From Halobacteriovorax sp. DA5 (GTDB lineage: Bacteria; Bdellovibrionota; Bacteriovoracia; Bacteriovoracales; Bacteriovoracaceae): 64,000 nucleotides of DNA. The translations under genes were made by a program, and so were the position numbers. The notes below the pieces were generated by a model that was not told the DNA's origin, made no database searches, and saw only the letters and a program-made list of their open reading frames with translations. Shown here piece after piece: positions 8,760 to 18,124 of the stretch. The DNA lies in contig NZ_PPDJ01000009.1 in assembly GCF_002903145.1 (NCBI RefSeq), forward strand, positions 1 to 64,000, read 5' to 3'. Position 1 is the stretch's first letter. Each line of letters starts with the position of its first letter.

Positions 8760-10145
8760 ATGTCTGAGATTTCATCTCAAGTTAACCAAAAATTTAATGA
8801 CCGCACGGTTTATTTTACTTCACTAGGGTGTTCAAAGAACCTCGTTGATGCACAGGTTATGCTCGGGCATATGGGACTAAATGGTTTTAAAGTTGTAACA
8901 GAGCCTCAAGATTCTGAGGTTATTGTTGTAAATACATGCTCATTCATTGAAGCAGCTAAGCAAGAATCTATTGAGATGATTCTTGATCTTGCAGACTATA
9001 AAGATGAGGAAGTTGGTAATTGTAAGGCACTGGTTGTTTCTGGTTGTATGGCCCAGAGATATTCAGATGAACTTGAAAAGAGCTTGCCTGAAGTTGATAT
9101 GTTCATTGGAACTGGTGAATACAATAAAATCGTTCCACTTTTAACTGCTCTTGAAAATAATAAATTAGAGAAGAAGTCATTTGTTGAAGTTCCTAGATTT
9201 ATTCATACTGAATTTGATCCAAGACTTAATACTTCTCCATTCTATACGGCATGGTTAAAGATCTCTGAAGGTTGTAATAGAAATTGTACTTTCTGTATTA
9301 TTCCAACTCTTCGTGGACGTCTAAGATCTCGTACTGTTGAATCTCTTGTTGAGGAAGCAAAGCAATTGTCTTCAACTGGTGTTAGAGAGCTAAATCTTAT
9401 TTCTCAAGATCTTTCTGATTATGGAGTCGATCTGAGTGATGAAAATAATCTATTCGAACTTCTATCAGGTCTTGAGACTGTTGATGGAGTAGATTGGGTA
9501 CGTTTATTCTACTTCTATCCAGATGAACTTACTGATGAAGTTATTGAAAAAATGGCAACTTCTTCGAAAGTATGTAAATACCTTGATATGCCGGTTCAAC
9601 ATTTCTCAGATTATGTACTAAAGCGTATGAATAGAAAGATTACTGGTGAGAAAATCATGGAGCGTATCACTAAGCTTCGTGAAAGAATCCCTGGAATTGT
9701 TCTTAGAACTTCAATCATCGTTGGATTCCCTGGTGAATCTGAAGAGGACTTTGAAAAATTACTTGAAGGTATCAAGCAAGCACGTTTCAACCACCTTGGT
9801 ATCTTTAGATACTCAGATGAAGAAGGAACACCTGCTTACCGTTTAAAAGATAAAAATTCGCAAGAAGTAATTGATGATCGTTTTGATCGTCTTTATGAAG
9901 TTCAAAAAGAAATCGCTAGAGAATTAAATCAAGAATTCCTAGGTGAAACTGTTGAAGTTCTTGTTGAAGGAACTCACGAAGATACTGATCTTCTAATTGT
10001 TGGTCGCCATTTTGGTCAGGCACCTGATATCGATGGTAAGGTTATTATCAATGACTTAAATGAGAGAGATTTAAAAATCGGTGACCTCGTTAAAGTTGAG
10101 ATCACCGATGTATTAGATTTTGATTTAGTTGGACGTGTAATTTAG
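8760..10145 (+). CDS. rimO: Ribosomal protein S12 methylthiotransferase RimO
   Basis: This 461-aa radical SAM enzyme adds a methylthio group to an Asp of ribosomal protein S12. It has the N-terminal cluster-binding Cys set (TSLGCSKNLVDAQ, NTCSFIEAAKQES, SGCMAQRY) and the radical SAM motif CNRNCTFC at about residue 172. After this come PTLRGRLRSR, and a C-terminal TRAM domain from about 395. NLVDAQ and RGRLRSR favour RimO over MiaB. I place the start at the ATG at 8760, because GGAG (8750-8753) is 6 bases upstream; the in-frame ATG at 8748 would include that ribosome site. It ends 4 bases from the convergent lipoprotein gene. Confidence 0.95.
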   Translation: MSEISSQVNQKFNDRTVYFTSLGCSKNLVDAQVMLGHMGLNGFKVVTEPQDSEVIVVNTCSFIEAAKQESIEMILDLADYKDEEVGNCKALVVSGCMAQRYSDELEKSLPEVDMFIGTGEYNKIVPLLTALENNKLEKKSFVEVPRFIHTEFDPRLNTSPFYTAWLKISEGCNRNCTFCIIPTLRGRLRSRTVESLVEEAKQLSSTGVRELNLISQDLSDYGVDLSDENNLFELLSGLETVDGVDWVRLFYFYPDELTDEVIEKMATSSKVCKYLDMPVQHFSDYVLKRMNRKITGEKIMERITKLRERIPGIVLRTSIIVGFPGESEEDFEKLLEGIKQARFNHLGIFRYSDEEGTPAYRLKDKNSQEVIDDRFDRLYEVQKEIARELNQEFLGETVEVLVEGTHEDTDLLIVGRHFGQAPDIDGKVIINDLNERDLKIGDLVKVEITDVLDFDLVGRVI

Positions 10146-10149
10146 ATTA

Positions 10150-13100
10150 CTAAGGTTCTTCTTCCCAGTCATTGTAAGGGAACGGTATTAGCTGACGTCC
10201 AGTAATTGCCGTTCCTGCACCAAAAGATGCATGTAGCGGACGTGTAAGCTGAACTGCATTTGAGTAAACTCTTTTAACTATATAAGTTTGTCCACCAATA
10301 ATAACGTTCATACCTGAGTAGAAATCACTTGATGATACTGTGTAAAAGTATAGTGACCCAACTGTCCCACTCCCTGTTGTAATAGCAGTATATGAGTTTC
10401 CTAAAGTCGGTGCTGTCGCATCTGTACAGGCAGAATAATTTGTTGAGTTTGTGTAATCATCCCAATCACTAAATTCGTTAAGAGGTTCATCAAAAACATC
10501 TAGGTTTGTCCCTTCATCCATGCTCGCAATAGTAACCTTATCAAGATTGTTCATCTCATAGTTATTATCCCAATCTCTAATGTGTAAGTTTATTCTCGCT
10601 TGAGTAACTGAGAATTCATCAAGACAAGAGAATGTATAGTAAGGCTGTGCCCCCATAAATGGATCAACTATCTGGTTTGGATCATCTGAAAGGCTTACAC
10701 TTTCCGCGTGAAGCTTTATACCCTCTGAGTAATATTCAGTATTATTAATTGAATTATAACAAGAGTTTTCATGTGCAAATGAAGCAATTGAACGGTTTGA
10801 TCTCGCACCTCTTTTTTGTGGAGTTTTTAAGATACTCTCATAATTTGCACCACTAAATGCCTCTATAACAAGCGACTGAAAACCATCCTCAAGCTCATCT
10901 GTTGTGAAGACGTCTTCAATTGCACCCTTTCTACATAAGTATGCATTTCCCTCACATTGATGTTCTAAAACCTCGACAGTATTTCTATAGTAAGCTGGAT
11001 CTCCAGTGTCTGCGTTTGCTTCTGTATATGTATAAACAAGCTCGGCATATTCAAAAGAACCATTGTCACAATTTAGATCATGGTATTTACCTGAACATAG
11101 ATCATCAAGTTGACCACCGAATAGAACACCGTTGACATAAATTCCATCTGCATAATAACTATTTGCTGGAGTTGCACCTCCTAACCCATCTGTCGCAGTA
11201 TTATCGGCTGGAGCTACTCCCACAGCATCTGTTGAAGTACCAGTTACAACTTGTACGATATAGCGAGCAGCTGCACTGTATGCAATGTCTGAATTTGAAC
11301 TACGTGTCATCATTGGTCTTTTCTTGTAAAAGAAAAATGGCTTATAGCGAATACTATGACAAATACCTGGGCCAACATTTGCTTGTAGCTTAAGCTCTCT
11401 AAAGTAAAGGTTATTTTCACCAATATCAACATAACAATCAATATCGATTACATCCTCAATATCAGATGCTAAGGCCCTTGGGTTGCTGATGATATCTCTT
11501 TTCTTTACTCGACACTTATTAAAGAAGTTATCTTCACCATCTTTGTGAGTGAAGAACTTCGGAGTATTTTCTACTTCAACATTTACTTCAAAGTAATCTT
11601 CGATCAATAGATCAAATGATGCTGAGAAGCTTCCAAGAATATTTTGAGCAGTTACCGTATACGTCTTAGATGAGGCTGCAATTTCAGGAATACCGATAAT
11701 ATCACCTGTCTCTTCATCTAATGTTAAACCTGGAGGAAGTTCTGGGCTTACGCTATATGCAATGTCTTCTCCTTTTGGAAGAGTTGACTTGATTACTGAA
11801 TCAACGCCACGATGTAATTCAAACGTCGTTAGAGTTTGAAAATCACTGATTGTCGCTCCGTTTGCACTATACGGTCTAACCGATGAGAATGATTCTCCTG
11901 GAAGTGTCATCGTAATTGGCACTCCATTTGTACTTTGTAATAAAGCAGTATTGTCACTACTATTAATTTGCGAAGCAACAAGGTTCGCTCGTCCTGTATT
12001 TGTCAGTATATCCATTCCGCTAACAAGAGAAGATACATCAGTAAATGTAGCTCTCATTACAGGGGTCCAAATTTCGTTTAGGATGTATGCCGTAGCATTA
12101 CCACAATCTTCAAGTGCATTATTAGATGCAATAAAATCTTCACTAGAATTAGTGTCGTTAACATTCTTCGTTTGGTTAACAAAGATGATATTTGCTAGTC
12201 CAGCATCTGTTGGATTTCCTGTTACAACTGCGCGTGCAAACCTATCTGTCGGTGCAGATGGAAATCTCATACATAGAGCTGGTCTTGTCTCTAAGTAAGC
12301 TGGTGTAAATGCAGCAGTTGAGTTAAGACTCATAATATGTGTAAGAGACACTGGAGTTGTTTGAATTACTGCTTCTTCATCTAGGAAGTTTTTATAATTA
12401 TCAACTGAGATATCCTTCACAAATTCACCACTGATAACTTGAACAATTAGGTATTTTTCGTTCCCATCAATATCAAGAATTCTTTTAATGATACCTTTTG
12501 CACCATTGCTTAGTGGTGGAAGTGTTGCTGCAGAAATTTCTTGTCCTTCTGTAAAATTTGAAGTCGTCTGAACAAGATTTTTTACTTTGAACGCAACAAG
12601 TTGTGAGTACGATAAATCCTCTGGAGGATTAATAATACCAAGATCAAGTTTGAACGTTCTTGTTGAAATGTCATTTTTAACGGTAATTGTATATTCAATA
12701 GGAGATTGATAGTTATGATCTGCTACTCCAGATGTATCAATAATGTATCCAAATAGCGGACTGTCTACATTTTTTACGAGCCTTAATGTAGAAGGTAAGT
12801 CTGGCGTAATTGAAATATCAGTACTGTTGTTATAACTGATATGTTCTGCGACAGCTTCTGATGTATCATTAATCAACTTTAAGTTGATATTTGAATTTGG
12901 TTGGAAAAAGTATTTAACTTTTTGAATTGTTCCTTCTCTATTTGAAAATGGAAAAGCATTATCAATTAAGTCGCCAGTATATAGAGTACCTGAAGTAAGT
13001 GTACCGTAAATATTGTTACTACTATCCTTGTAAGTGATTGTTCCTGTTGCACCATTTTCAGTTGTAAATGTCTCGCTTGTTAAACCATTTGTAAGGAATC

Positions 13101-13941
13101 CGCTATTATCATCTAGCTGAAATCCTACAAAAACAGGTCCTACAAAAGGAAATGCAACAGTGTTTGTATTTGTTCCATCGTAATTATAGTAGCATGTTCC
13201 TGCGCTTAGATACACGTCACCAATTGTTGGGGTTGCTGGAGGAGTTGTTCCGATTCCCGCACCTGTACAATTGAAAGACTGCTGTGTTTCAAAAGTAAGC
13301 CTATCAGGAATTGGTGCTTGAATTGAAACTCTCGGTTGAGATGTTGTTGTTAATGTTTGAGCCGATTCTGTAGAAGGGCTATAAAAATTAAAATTAATTG
13401 GTGCTAGTGTAAAACTTCTAACAGGAGAAACTGAACTATTTGTTAGCTTGATCAGACCACTTTGATTACTTGTCGTAAAGTGCGCTGCATATGTAGTAGT
13501 GATATCTGAACCAAAATTAAAACCAGGATTTGTGATTGGATCTAGGAAGTTATTCTTAGATGCATTTGATAAAGTAAAAAAACCATCATTGTCGATAATA
13601 TTGTAATCTCCAAATTCACCATCTGGAATTATAAATGTAACAATATTCTTACCGGCCGTTGAATTAGCTAAGCTAGAGTCTCCAGTGATAAAAATGTAGT
13701 TGCTTGCATTGTTGTAGAAAACGGAAGTCGGGTCAGTAATCTTACTTCCATCAATCTCATTACCGCCCTCGTCGATAAAGTCACTTGGAGGATCAACAAC
13801 CTCTCCAACTGCACTTGATGCATCATCACTGCTTGCGCCATCTTCTTTGAACTTCGTTAAGCTATCAGGCACACATGAAGTTGCGATGAGCAGAAGGATT
13901 AATATTAAATGTAGAGACGGTTTACCTTTTAACGTTTTCAT
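10150..13941 (-). CDS. Very large surface lipoprotein with Ig-like segment, function unknown
   Basis: The 1263-aa protein has a signal peptide ending in LIATSC with the lipid-anchored Cys at residue 23, followed by a Ser/Asp-rich linker. Most of it is beta-rich and Ser/Thr/Asn-rich, as in extracellular proteins. One segment around residue 745 (SPELPPGLTLDEETGDIIG) matches the putative Ig/cadherin-like pattern found in adhesins. The last third contains many scattered Cys residues that could form disulfides. No catalytic motif is visible. It is probably exposed on the outer membrane and possibly adhesive. It is monocistronic, with 206 intergenic bases upstream. I do not recognise the full-length family. 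Confidence 0.75.
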   Translation of the reverse strand: MKTLKGKPSLHLILILLLIATSCVPDSLTKFKEDGASSDDASSAVGEVVDPPSDFIDEGGNEIDGSKITDPTSVFYNNASNYIFITGDSSLANSTAGKNIVTFIIPDGEFGDYNIIDNDGFFTLSNASKNNFLDPITNPGFNFGSDITTTYAAHFTTSNQSGLIKLTNSSVSPVRSFTLAPINFNFYSPSTESAQTLTTTSQPRVSIQAPIPDRLTFETQQSFNCTGAGIGTTPPATPTIGDVYLSAGTCYYNYDGTNTNTVAFPFVGPVFVGFQLDDNSGFLTNGLTSETFTTENGATGTITYKDSSNNIYGTLTSGTLYTGDLIDNAFPFSNREGTIQKVKYFFQPNSNINLKLINDTSEAVAEHISYNNSTDISITPDLPSTLRLVKNVDSPLFGYIIDTSGVADHNYQSPIEYTITVKNDISTRTFKLDLGIINPPEDLSYSQLVAFKVKNLVQTTSNFTEGQEISAATLPPLSNGAKGIIKRILDIDGNEKYLIVQVISGEFVKDISVDNYKNFLDEEAVIQTTPVSLTHIMSLNSTAAFTPAYLETRPALCMRFPSAPTDRFARAVVTGNPTDAGLANIIFVNQTKNVNDTNSSEDFIASNNALEDCGNATAYILNEIWTPVMRATFTDVSSLVSGMDILTNTGRANLVASQINSSDNTALLQSTNGVPITMTLPGESFSSVRPYSANGATISDFQTLTTFELHRGVDSVIKSTLPKGEDIAYSVSPELPPGLTLDEETGDIIGIPEIAASSKTYTVTAQNILGSFSASFDLLIEDYFEVNVEVENTPKFFTHKDGEDNFFNKCRVKKRDIISNPRALASDIEDVIDIDCYVDIGENNLYFRELKLQANVGPGICHSIRYKPFFFYKKRPMMTRSSNSDIAYSAAARYIVQVVTGTSTDAVGVAPADNTATDGLGGATPANSYYADGIYVNGVLFGGQLDDLCSGKYHDLNCDNGSFEYAELVYTYTEANADTGDPAYYRNTVEVLEHQCEGNAYLCRKGAIEDVFTTDELEDGFQSLVIEAFSGANYESILKTPQKRGARSNRSIASFAHENSCYNSINNTEYYSEGIKLHAESVSLSDDPNQIVDPFMGAQPYYTFSCLDEFSVTQARINLHIRDWDNNYEMNNLDKVTIASMDEGTNLDVFDEPLNEFSDWDDYTNSTNYSACTDATAPTLGNSYTAITTGSGTVGSLYFYTVSSSDFYSGMNVIIGGQTYIVKRVYSNAVQLTRPLHASFGAGTAITGRQLIPFPYNDWEEEP

Positions 13942-14048
13942 AACTTCATTATCGAATGATTCTTAAACAATCTTTACCAAAATTCATTTAGTCAGTGTTT
14001 ATCGGAAGTTAGAGGTATTAATTGCCTAGAACCTAGACACAAAATTGA

Positions 14049-14071
14049 CAAATTTTGTTGGCTAAAATTTG
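14049..14071. promoter_or_regulatory. Inverted repeat overlapping a possible -35 element
   Basis: A perfect 8-bp inverted repeat (14049-14056 with 14064-14071, 7-base spacer) overlaps TTGACA at 14045-14050 upstream of the 14148 gene. It could be an operator, but AT-rich repeats of this size also arise by chance. Confidence 0.3.
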
Positions 14072-14147
14072 CTAACTTCCTAAAAATTCGAAGCGCCATT
14101 ATAATGGTGTTTATATTGATAAATACTCGAATTTTCAGGGGAGACTT

Positions 14148-14924
14148 GTGAAGAGATTCATTCTAATTTGTTTAATTTCAACTTCTGCTTTTGCACAGAT
14201 AACATTCTTGCAAAATTTAAGGCCATTTGTAGAAAAGAATATATCGACATCGTTGGCCGATAAAATTTGGGGGGAAAGAGATGAAGTCGAACTTCCTGAG
14301 ATTCCTATTGTTAAAAAGGATGCTAAAGATCTAAGTGTTTACTCTAAAAAGGAATACAAATCACCTTTCACTAAAGAGCAGATGTCTCAATATAACTTAT
14401 CATTTATTAATGAGTTAATTAAGGCCACGCGCGAACTTGATGCAAATAGAGATGAGTTATCAAAATGGTATGCAACTCTAGAGCAGGGGGGAACTCGTGA
14501 AGGAGTTTATCGCTCACTTGTGCTATCGCAATACTACCAACGCTTAGAAAATTATAACCAACAAACTTCAAGAGTTGCTAAGGAAATTACAGTTACAATA
14601 TTTAAAAAATATTTGAATAAGGATTTAGATATTAAAAAACTTGATCCTTTAAATATTTACTCAGTGAAAAGAATCTTGGTTGAAAATGCAATTGAGGTAC
14701 AAGATGCATTATTGGCCCGTTCGCAAGATGAGTTTGCACGCTGGTATGCTGTTTATTCTGCTGAGTTAGCAAATGAATTTCCAATGTGGAATAGTAAGTT
14801 ACGCTCGGCAAAGGAAAGTGGTGTTCACTACCGTTGGGCCATGAAGATGACTCCTGATATTGTAAAATCAGAATTTATCTTAAAGACTCACTTATTATTT
14901 AATCGACTTCAAAAGAAACAATAG
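14148..14924 (+). CDS. Secreted or periplasmic protein of unknown function
   Basis: The 258-aa protein has a typical signal peptide (MKRFILICLISTSAFAQ, cleavage after AFA). The mature part is mostly helical and charged, with Trp/Tyr-rich segments (RDELSKWYATLEQGG and DEFARWYAVYSAEL) and no motif I recognise. The start is GTG with AGGGGAG 4 bases upstream. It abuts the convergent epmA gene without a gap. Expression may be controlled through the inverted repeat at 14049-14071. No function is assigned. Confidence 0.75.
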   Translation: MKRFILICLISTSAFAQITFLQNLRPFVEKNISTSLADKIWGERDEVELPEIPIVKKDAKDLSVYSKKEYKSPFTKEQMSQYNLSFINELIKATRELDANRDELSKWYATLEQGGTREGVYRSLVLSQYYQRLENYNQQTSRVAKEITVTIFKKYLNKDLDIKKLDPLNIYSVKRILVENAIEVQDALLARSQDEFARWYAVYSAELANEFPMWNSKLRSAKESGVHYRWAMKMTPDIVKSEFILKTHLLFNRLQKKQ

Positions 14925-15893
14925 TTAATCAAAGAATGCGTCTTCTTCCATTCCTGTTAAGGACATTAGAAGGCGCTCTACTCCTAGTGCTATGCCAGCA
15001 CTTCTTGGTAAACCGTTTTCTAATTGCTTTAAAAATCTCTTAGGCCAAGGAAGATTGTATTTATAAAGATCCTGTTTTAATGCTGCATCTTTCTCAAAAC
15101 GTAAAGTTTGCTCATTTAAGTCAGTAAGCTCATTGAAGCAATTGCAAATCTCTATTCCACGACAGTAAACTTCAAATCTTTCACATACTCTTGAGTCATC
15201 CTCTTTAATGGTAGAGAGTGCTCTAAGTGGAGCCGGAAATTCATAGAGCATAAGAAATTCATACTTTTCCATTTCAGGCTCAATATAATTATACATAAGG
15301 AGAAAAAAGAGGTCGTCCCATGCGTAATCTTCTTTATTACCTGATAAGCTAATTTTTGAAAATTTCTTATCAATTAAATGATAAAGTTCATTGCGATCCA
15401 TAAGTTCTAAAATATCAATGTTAAGAACTTCTAAAAATATTTCTTGAACAGTTGCTTTCTTTATCTTGTCATTTAACTCGATAACTCTAACACCTTTAGA
15501 CTTTAGGTATTCGTGGCAAAATCGATATAGGTCTATTGTATCTTCCATGATTTTTTTATAATTCTCATTGGCACGATACCATTCGAGCATGATGAATTGT
15601 TTTCTGTGAGTTGAGCTATTTGGCTCATCACGAAAGCAGTAGCTCATTGTAAAAACTTTTTCTAGGCCCTCTTGAAGTAGCTCCTTCATATGAAATTCTG
15701 GAGAAGTATGTAGAAAGAGGTCATGAGTTATATTTTGATGCACAGAGTGAATTGCAAAGGGATGAATATGAACTTCCATTCCTGGATTTTCAACAATTGG
15801 TGGCGTTAGCACATCCATAAAACCATCTTTATTGAAAAAGTTTCGAATTGCTTGTTGTAGATGAAATAGTTTGATCTTATTTGTCATTTTCAT
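14925..15893 (-). CDS. epmA: EF-P lysine lysyltransferase (PoxA/GenX family)
   Basis: The 322-aa protein is a stand-alone class II lysyl-tRNA-synthetase-like catalytic core without the anticodon-binding domain, which is the hallmark of EpmA. Visible parts are VLTPPIVENPGMEVHIHPF, the motif 2 region YCFRDEPNSSTHRKQFIMLEW, GIEICNCFNELTD, and motif 3 GIALGVERLLM. EpmA attaches beta-lysine or lysine to a conserved Lys of elongation factor P. The partner genes epmB and efp are not in the window. The second Met (residue 3) is an equally possible start. It is convergent with the 14148 gene and divergent from ftsY. Confidence 0.88.
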   Translation of the reverse strand: MKMTNKIKLFHLQQAIRNFFNKDGFMDVLTPPIVENPGMEVHIHPFAIHSVHQNITHDLFLHTSPEFHMKELLQEGLEKVFTMSYCFRDEPNSSTHRKQFIMLEWYRANENYKKIMEDTIDLYRFCHEYLKSKGVRVIELNDKIKKATVQEIFLEVLNIDILELMDRNELYHLIDKKFSKISLSGNKEDYAWDDLFFLLMYNYIEPEMEKYEFLMLYEFPAPLRALSTIKEDDSRVCERFEVYCRGIEICNCFNELTDLNEQTLRFEKDAALKQDLYKYNLPWPKRFLKQLENGLPRSAGIALGVERLLMSLTGMEEDAFFD

Positions 15894-15969
15894 GCCAATT
15901 TACGCCTTAAATATTGATTTTTATGCTTACATATCATATCTCTTAAACACACAAAATGGAGAATATATT

Positions 15970-17190
15970 ATGTTGCAACTCGTTGCTCTTTTACAGTCTT
16001 GGGCAGATCAGGCCCAGCTAAATATGACGATAACTATTGAAATGGCGTATGCATTTATCGCGCTATGTTCAGCACTAGGTATCAGTGGATTTACTGGTAT
16101 TTTCTATCTTCTTAAGCCAAAGGCACAATCAAAGCTTCCAGATCGAGAGGTCAAAGAAGAGATTACTTCTGAAACTAAAGAAGTTGAAGCGGTCGAAGAA
16201 GTTGCTGTTGCTGAAGAGGTAGCGAAGGCGCAACCAACACCAACTCCTGTTCCTGAGAAGTCTTGGAAAGAAAGACTAACAAAGGGTTTAAGTAGTTCAC
16301 GTAATGGTGTTTGGGGAAAAATTGGAAGTCTATTTGGTGCTGGTGGTCTCGATGAAGACGCGCTTGAGGAGGTTGAAGAACTTCTTTATGGTGCAGATCT
16401 TGGGCCTAAGGCAACAAGTGAGCTGATCGAATCTCTTGAAGAGAAAGCAAAGAGTGCTGACTTCGATGAAGCTCAATTTAAAATATACATCAAAGAATTC
16501 TTAAAGAATAAAATGGCCGACGTTCAATCAAGAAACGAAGGAGATCTTTTTGAATTTAAAGGAAATGCAACGGGAATGCCTAAGGTTATTATGATCGTAG
16601 GTGTAAACGGTGCAGGTAAAACTACAACAATTGGAAAATTAGCAACAAAACTTACTCAGCAGGGTGCAAAAGTTGTTGTTGGTGCATGCGATACATTCAG
16701 AGCAGCAGCTGTTGATCAGCTTCAAGTTTGGTGTGAGAGAGCAGGTGCAACAATGATTCGTGCAAAAGAAGGGGCAAATCCAAGTGGTGTTGGATACGAT
16801 GCACTGCAAACAGCGATTAATGAAAAAGCTGATTACTGTATTCTTGATACTGCGGGACGTCTTCATACTGCAGGTAACCTGATGGAAGAGTTAACAAAGA
16901 GTAAGAATGTTCTAAAGAAGCTAATGGCAGATGCGCCACACCATACTCTCTTAGTAATTGATGCGATCACTGGTCAAAACGCAATTCGCCAAGCAGAGGA
17001 ATTTCATAAGGCACTTGATTTAACTGGTCTGGTATTTACGAAATGTGATGGTTCATCAAAAGCCGGAAGTGCAATTTCCATTGTTGATAGTCTACAAATT
17101 CCAATTACCTATATTGGTGTTGGAGAAAATGTCGAAGACCTGAGTGTGTTTAATTTAGATGAGTATCTTGACGCACTAGTAGGTAATTGA
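15970..17190 (+). CDS. ftsY: Signal recognition particle receptor FtsY
   Basis: The 406-aa protein has one N-terminal membrane segment (about 24-48), an acidic A region rich in Glu/Val, and the SRP-type NG GTPase. Visible motifs are GVNGAGKTTTIGKLA (about 211-225), DTFRAAAVDQL, DTAGRLH (about 293) and TKCDGSSKAG (about 357). It docks SRP-ribosome complexes at the membrane. I start it at the ATG at 15970, which has GGAG (15958-15961) 8 bases upstream; the in-frame ATG at 15871 adds 33 unlikely residues overlapping epmA. It heads a run with zapA, 5-formyl-THF cyclo-ligase and rny, all on the plus strand with short gaps. Confidence 0.96.
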   Translation: MLQLVALLQSWADQAQLNMTITIEMAYAFIALCSALGISGFTGIFYLLKPKAQSKLPDREVKEEITSETKEVEAVEEVAVAEEVAKAQPTPTPVPEKSWKERLTKGLSSSRNGVWGKIGSLFGAGGLDEDALEEVEELLYGADLGPKATSELIESLEEKAKSADFDEAQFKIYIKEFLKNKMADVQSRNEGDLFEFKGNATGMPKVIMIVGVNGAGKTTTIGKLATKLTQQGAKVVVGACDTFRAAAVDQLQVWCERAGATMIRAKEGANPSGVGYDALQTAINEKADYCILDTAGRLHTAGNLMEELTKSKNVLKKLMADAPHHTLLVIDAITGQNAIRQAEEFHKALDLTGLVFTKCDGSSKAGSAISIVDSLQIPITYIGVGENVEDLSVFNLDEYLDALVGN

Positions 17191-17232
17191 TTGATTGACT
17201 GAAATCCTTTGTAGGACTACAATTAAATAACT

Positions 17233-17538
17233 ATGGATATAAGTACGGAAGTAAAAGAATATCAAATTTTAGGTCATAACTTTAGACTCAAAGAGTCTAA
17301 TGAAGATGAGGTTGTTTCAGCAACTGAAATTGTTGAGTATGTTGAATCAATCGCAAGCAATATTCGCCAAAAGGCGCCTTCAATTTCTAACTCACAACTA
17401 GCAGCTCTAGTTGCACTTGAGTTGGCAAAAGAAAAGCTATCCTTAGAAAGGGAATACAGAAGTGAGATTAACGAAGTTAAGTCTCTTTCTGATAATGCAC
17501 TAAAGTTGATTGAAGAAGCACTTCCAAAAACTCATTAA
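17233..17538 (+). CDS. zapA: ZapA-like cell division protein
   Basis: The protein is 101 aa. An N-terminal beta segment (EYQILGHNFRLKES) is followed by a long C-terminal helix with heptad character, the ZapA layout. ZapA bundles FtsZ filaments at midcell. The family is short and weakly conserved, so this rests on layout, length and context: zapA commonly precedes the 5-formyl-THF cyclo-ligase gene in proteobacteria, as here. In many of those genomes 6S RNA lies between the two; here the genes are one base apart, leaving no room. Confidence 0.78.
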   Translation: MDISTEVKEYQILGHNFRLKESNEDEVVSATEIVEYVESIASNIRQKAPSISNSQLAALVALELAKEKLSLEREYRSEINEVKSLSDNALKLIEEALPKTH

Positions 17539-17539
17539 G

Positions 17540-18115
17540 ATGAGTCTTGAAAAGAAACAGCTTCGAAAAAAGGTATTAGAAATATTAGCTAATTTAAGCT
17601 TAGATGATCAAAGACAGCTGTCTGAGAAAATCTGTTCCAATATCGATTCTCTTTTAAAATCCGAAAACTTAAATCCTAAGCACCTAGGGGTTTTCTTTCC
17701 AATTCCTGGTGAAGTTAATTGTTTAAATTTGAAGGCGAAAGCAATACTTAGTTTCCCTTCGTTTGGTGAAGAATCAACACAGATGTGTTTTCGAAATACA
17801 CCAATAAATGAACTTGAAATAGTTCAAGCTTTTGGAAAAGAATTTAGAGTTCCTAGAGATAGTGATTCAATAATTTTTCCTGAAGTTATTTTAGTTCCAG
17901 GGGTTGCCTTTGATAATGAAGGCCATCGTTTGGGAAGAGGTAAAGGTTATTACGACATTTACCTTAATAGATTGATTAATATTGATAAGAAGAAAGTTAT
18001 AAAAATAGGAGTTTGCTTTAATCAACAGTTAAGTGATGAAGTTGTCTTTGAGGAACATGATCAAGCAATGGATTTTATCGTAACTGATCGGGAAGTGATT
18101 AAAGTTAATAAATAG
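17540..18115 (+). CDS. ygfA: 5-formyltetrahydrofolate cyclo-ligase
   Basis: The 191-aa enzyme converts 5-formyl-THF to 5,10-methenyl-THF using ATP. The family signature PGVAFDNEGHRLGRGKGYYD (about residues 129-148) is complete, and the N-terminal KKQLRKKVLEIL helix and GVFFPIPGEVN substrate loop are present. I choose the ATG at 17540, just after the zapA stop; an upstream TTG in frame at 17510 lies inside zapA. The ribosome site is weak, so translational coupling to zapA is likely. Confidence 0.93.
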   Translation: MSLEKKQLRKKVLEILANLSLDDQRQLSEKICSNIDSLLKSENLNPKHLGVFFPIPGEVNCLNLKAKAILSFPSFGEESTQMCFRNTPINELEIVQAFGKEFRVPRDSDSIIFPEVILVPGVAFDNEGHRLGRGKGYYDIYLNRLINIDKKKVIKIGVCFNQQLSDEVVFEEHDQAMDFIVTDREVIKVNK

Positions 18116-18124
18116 GAGAGAGAA

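Noticed and set aside
17536..17542. 6S RNA between zapA and the 5-formyl-THF cyclo-ligase gene
   Set aside because: This is the usual place in many proteobacteria, but here one base separates the genes.
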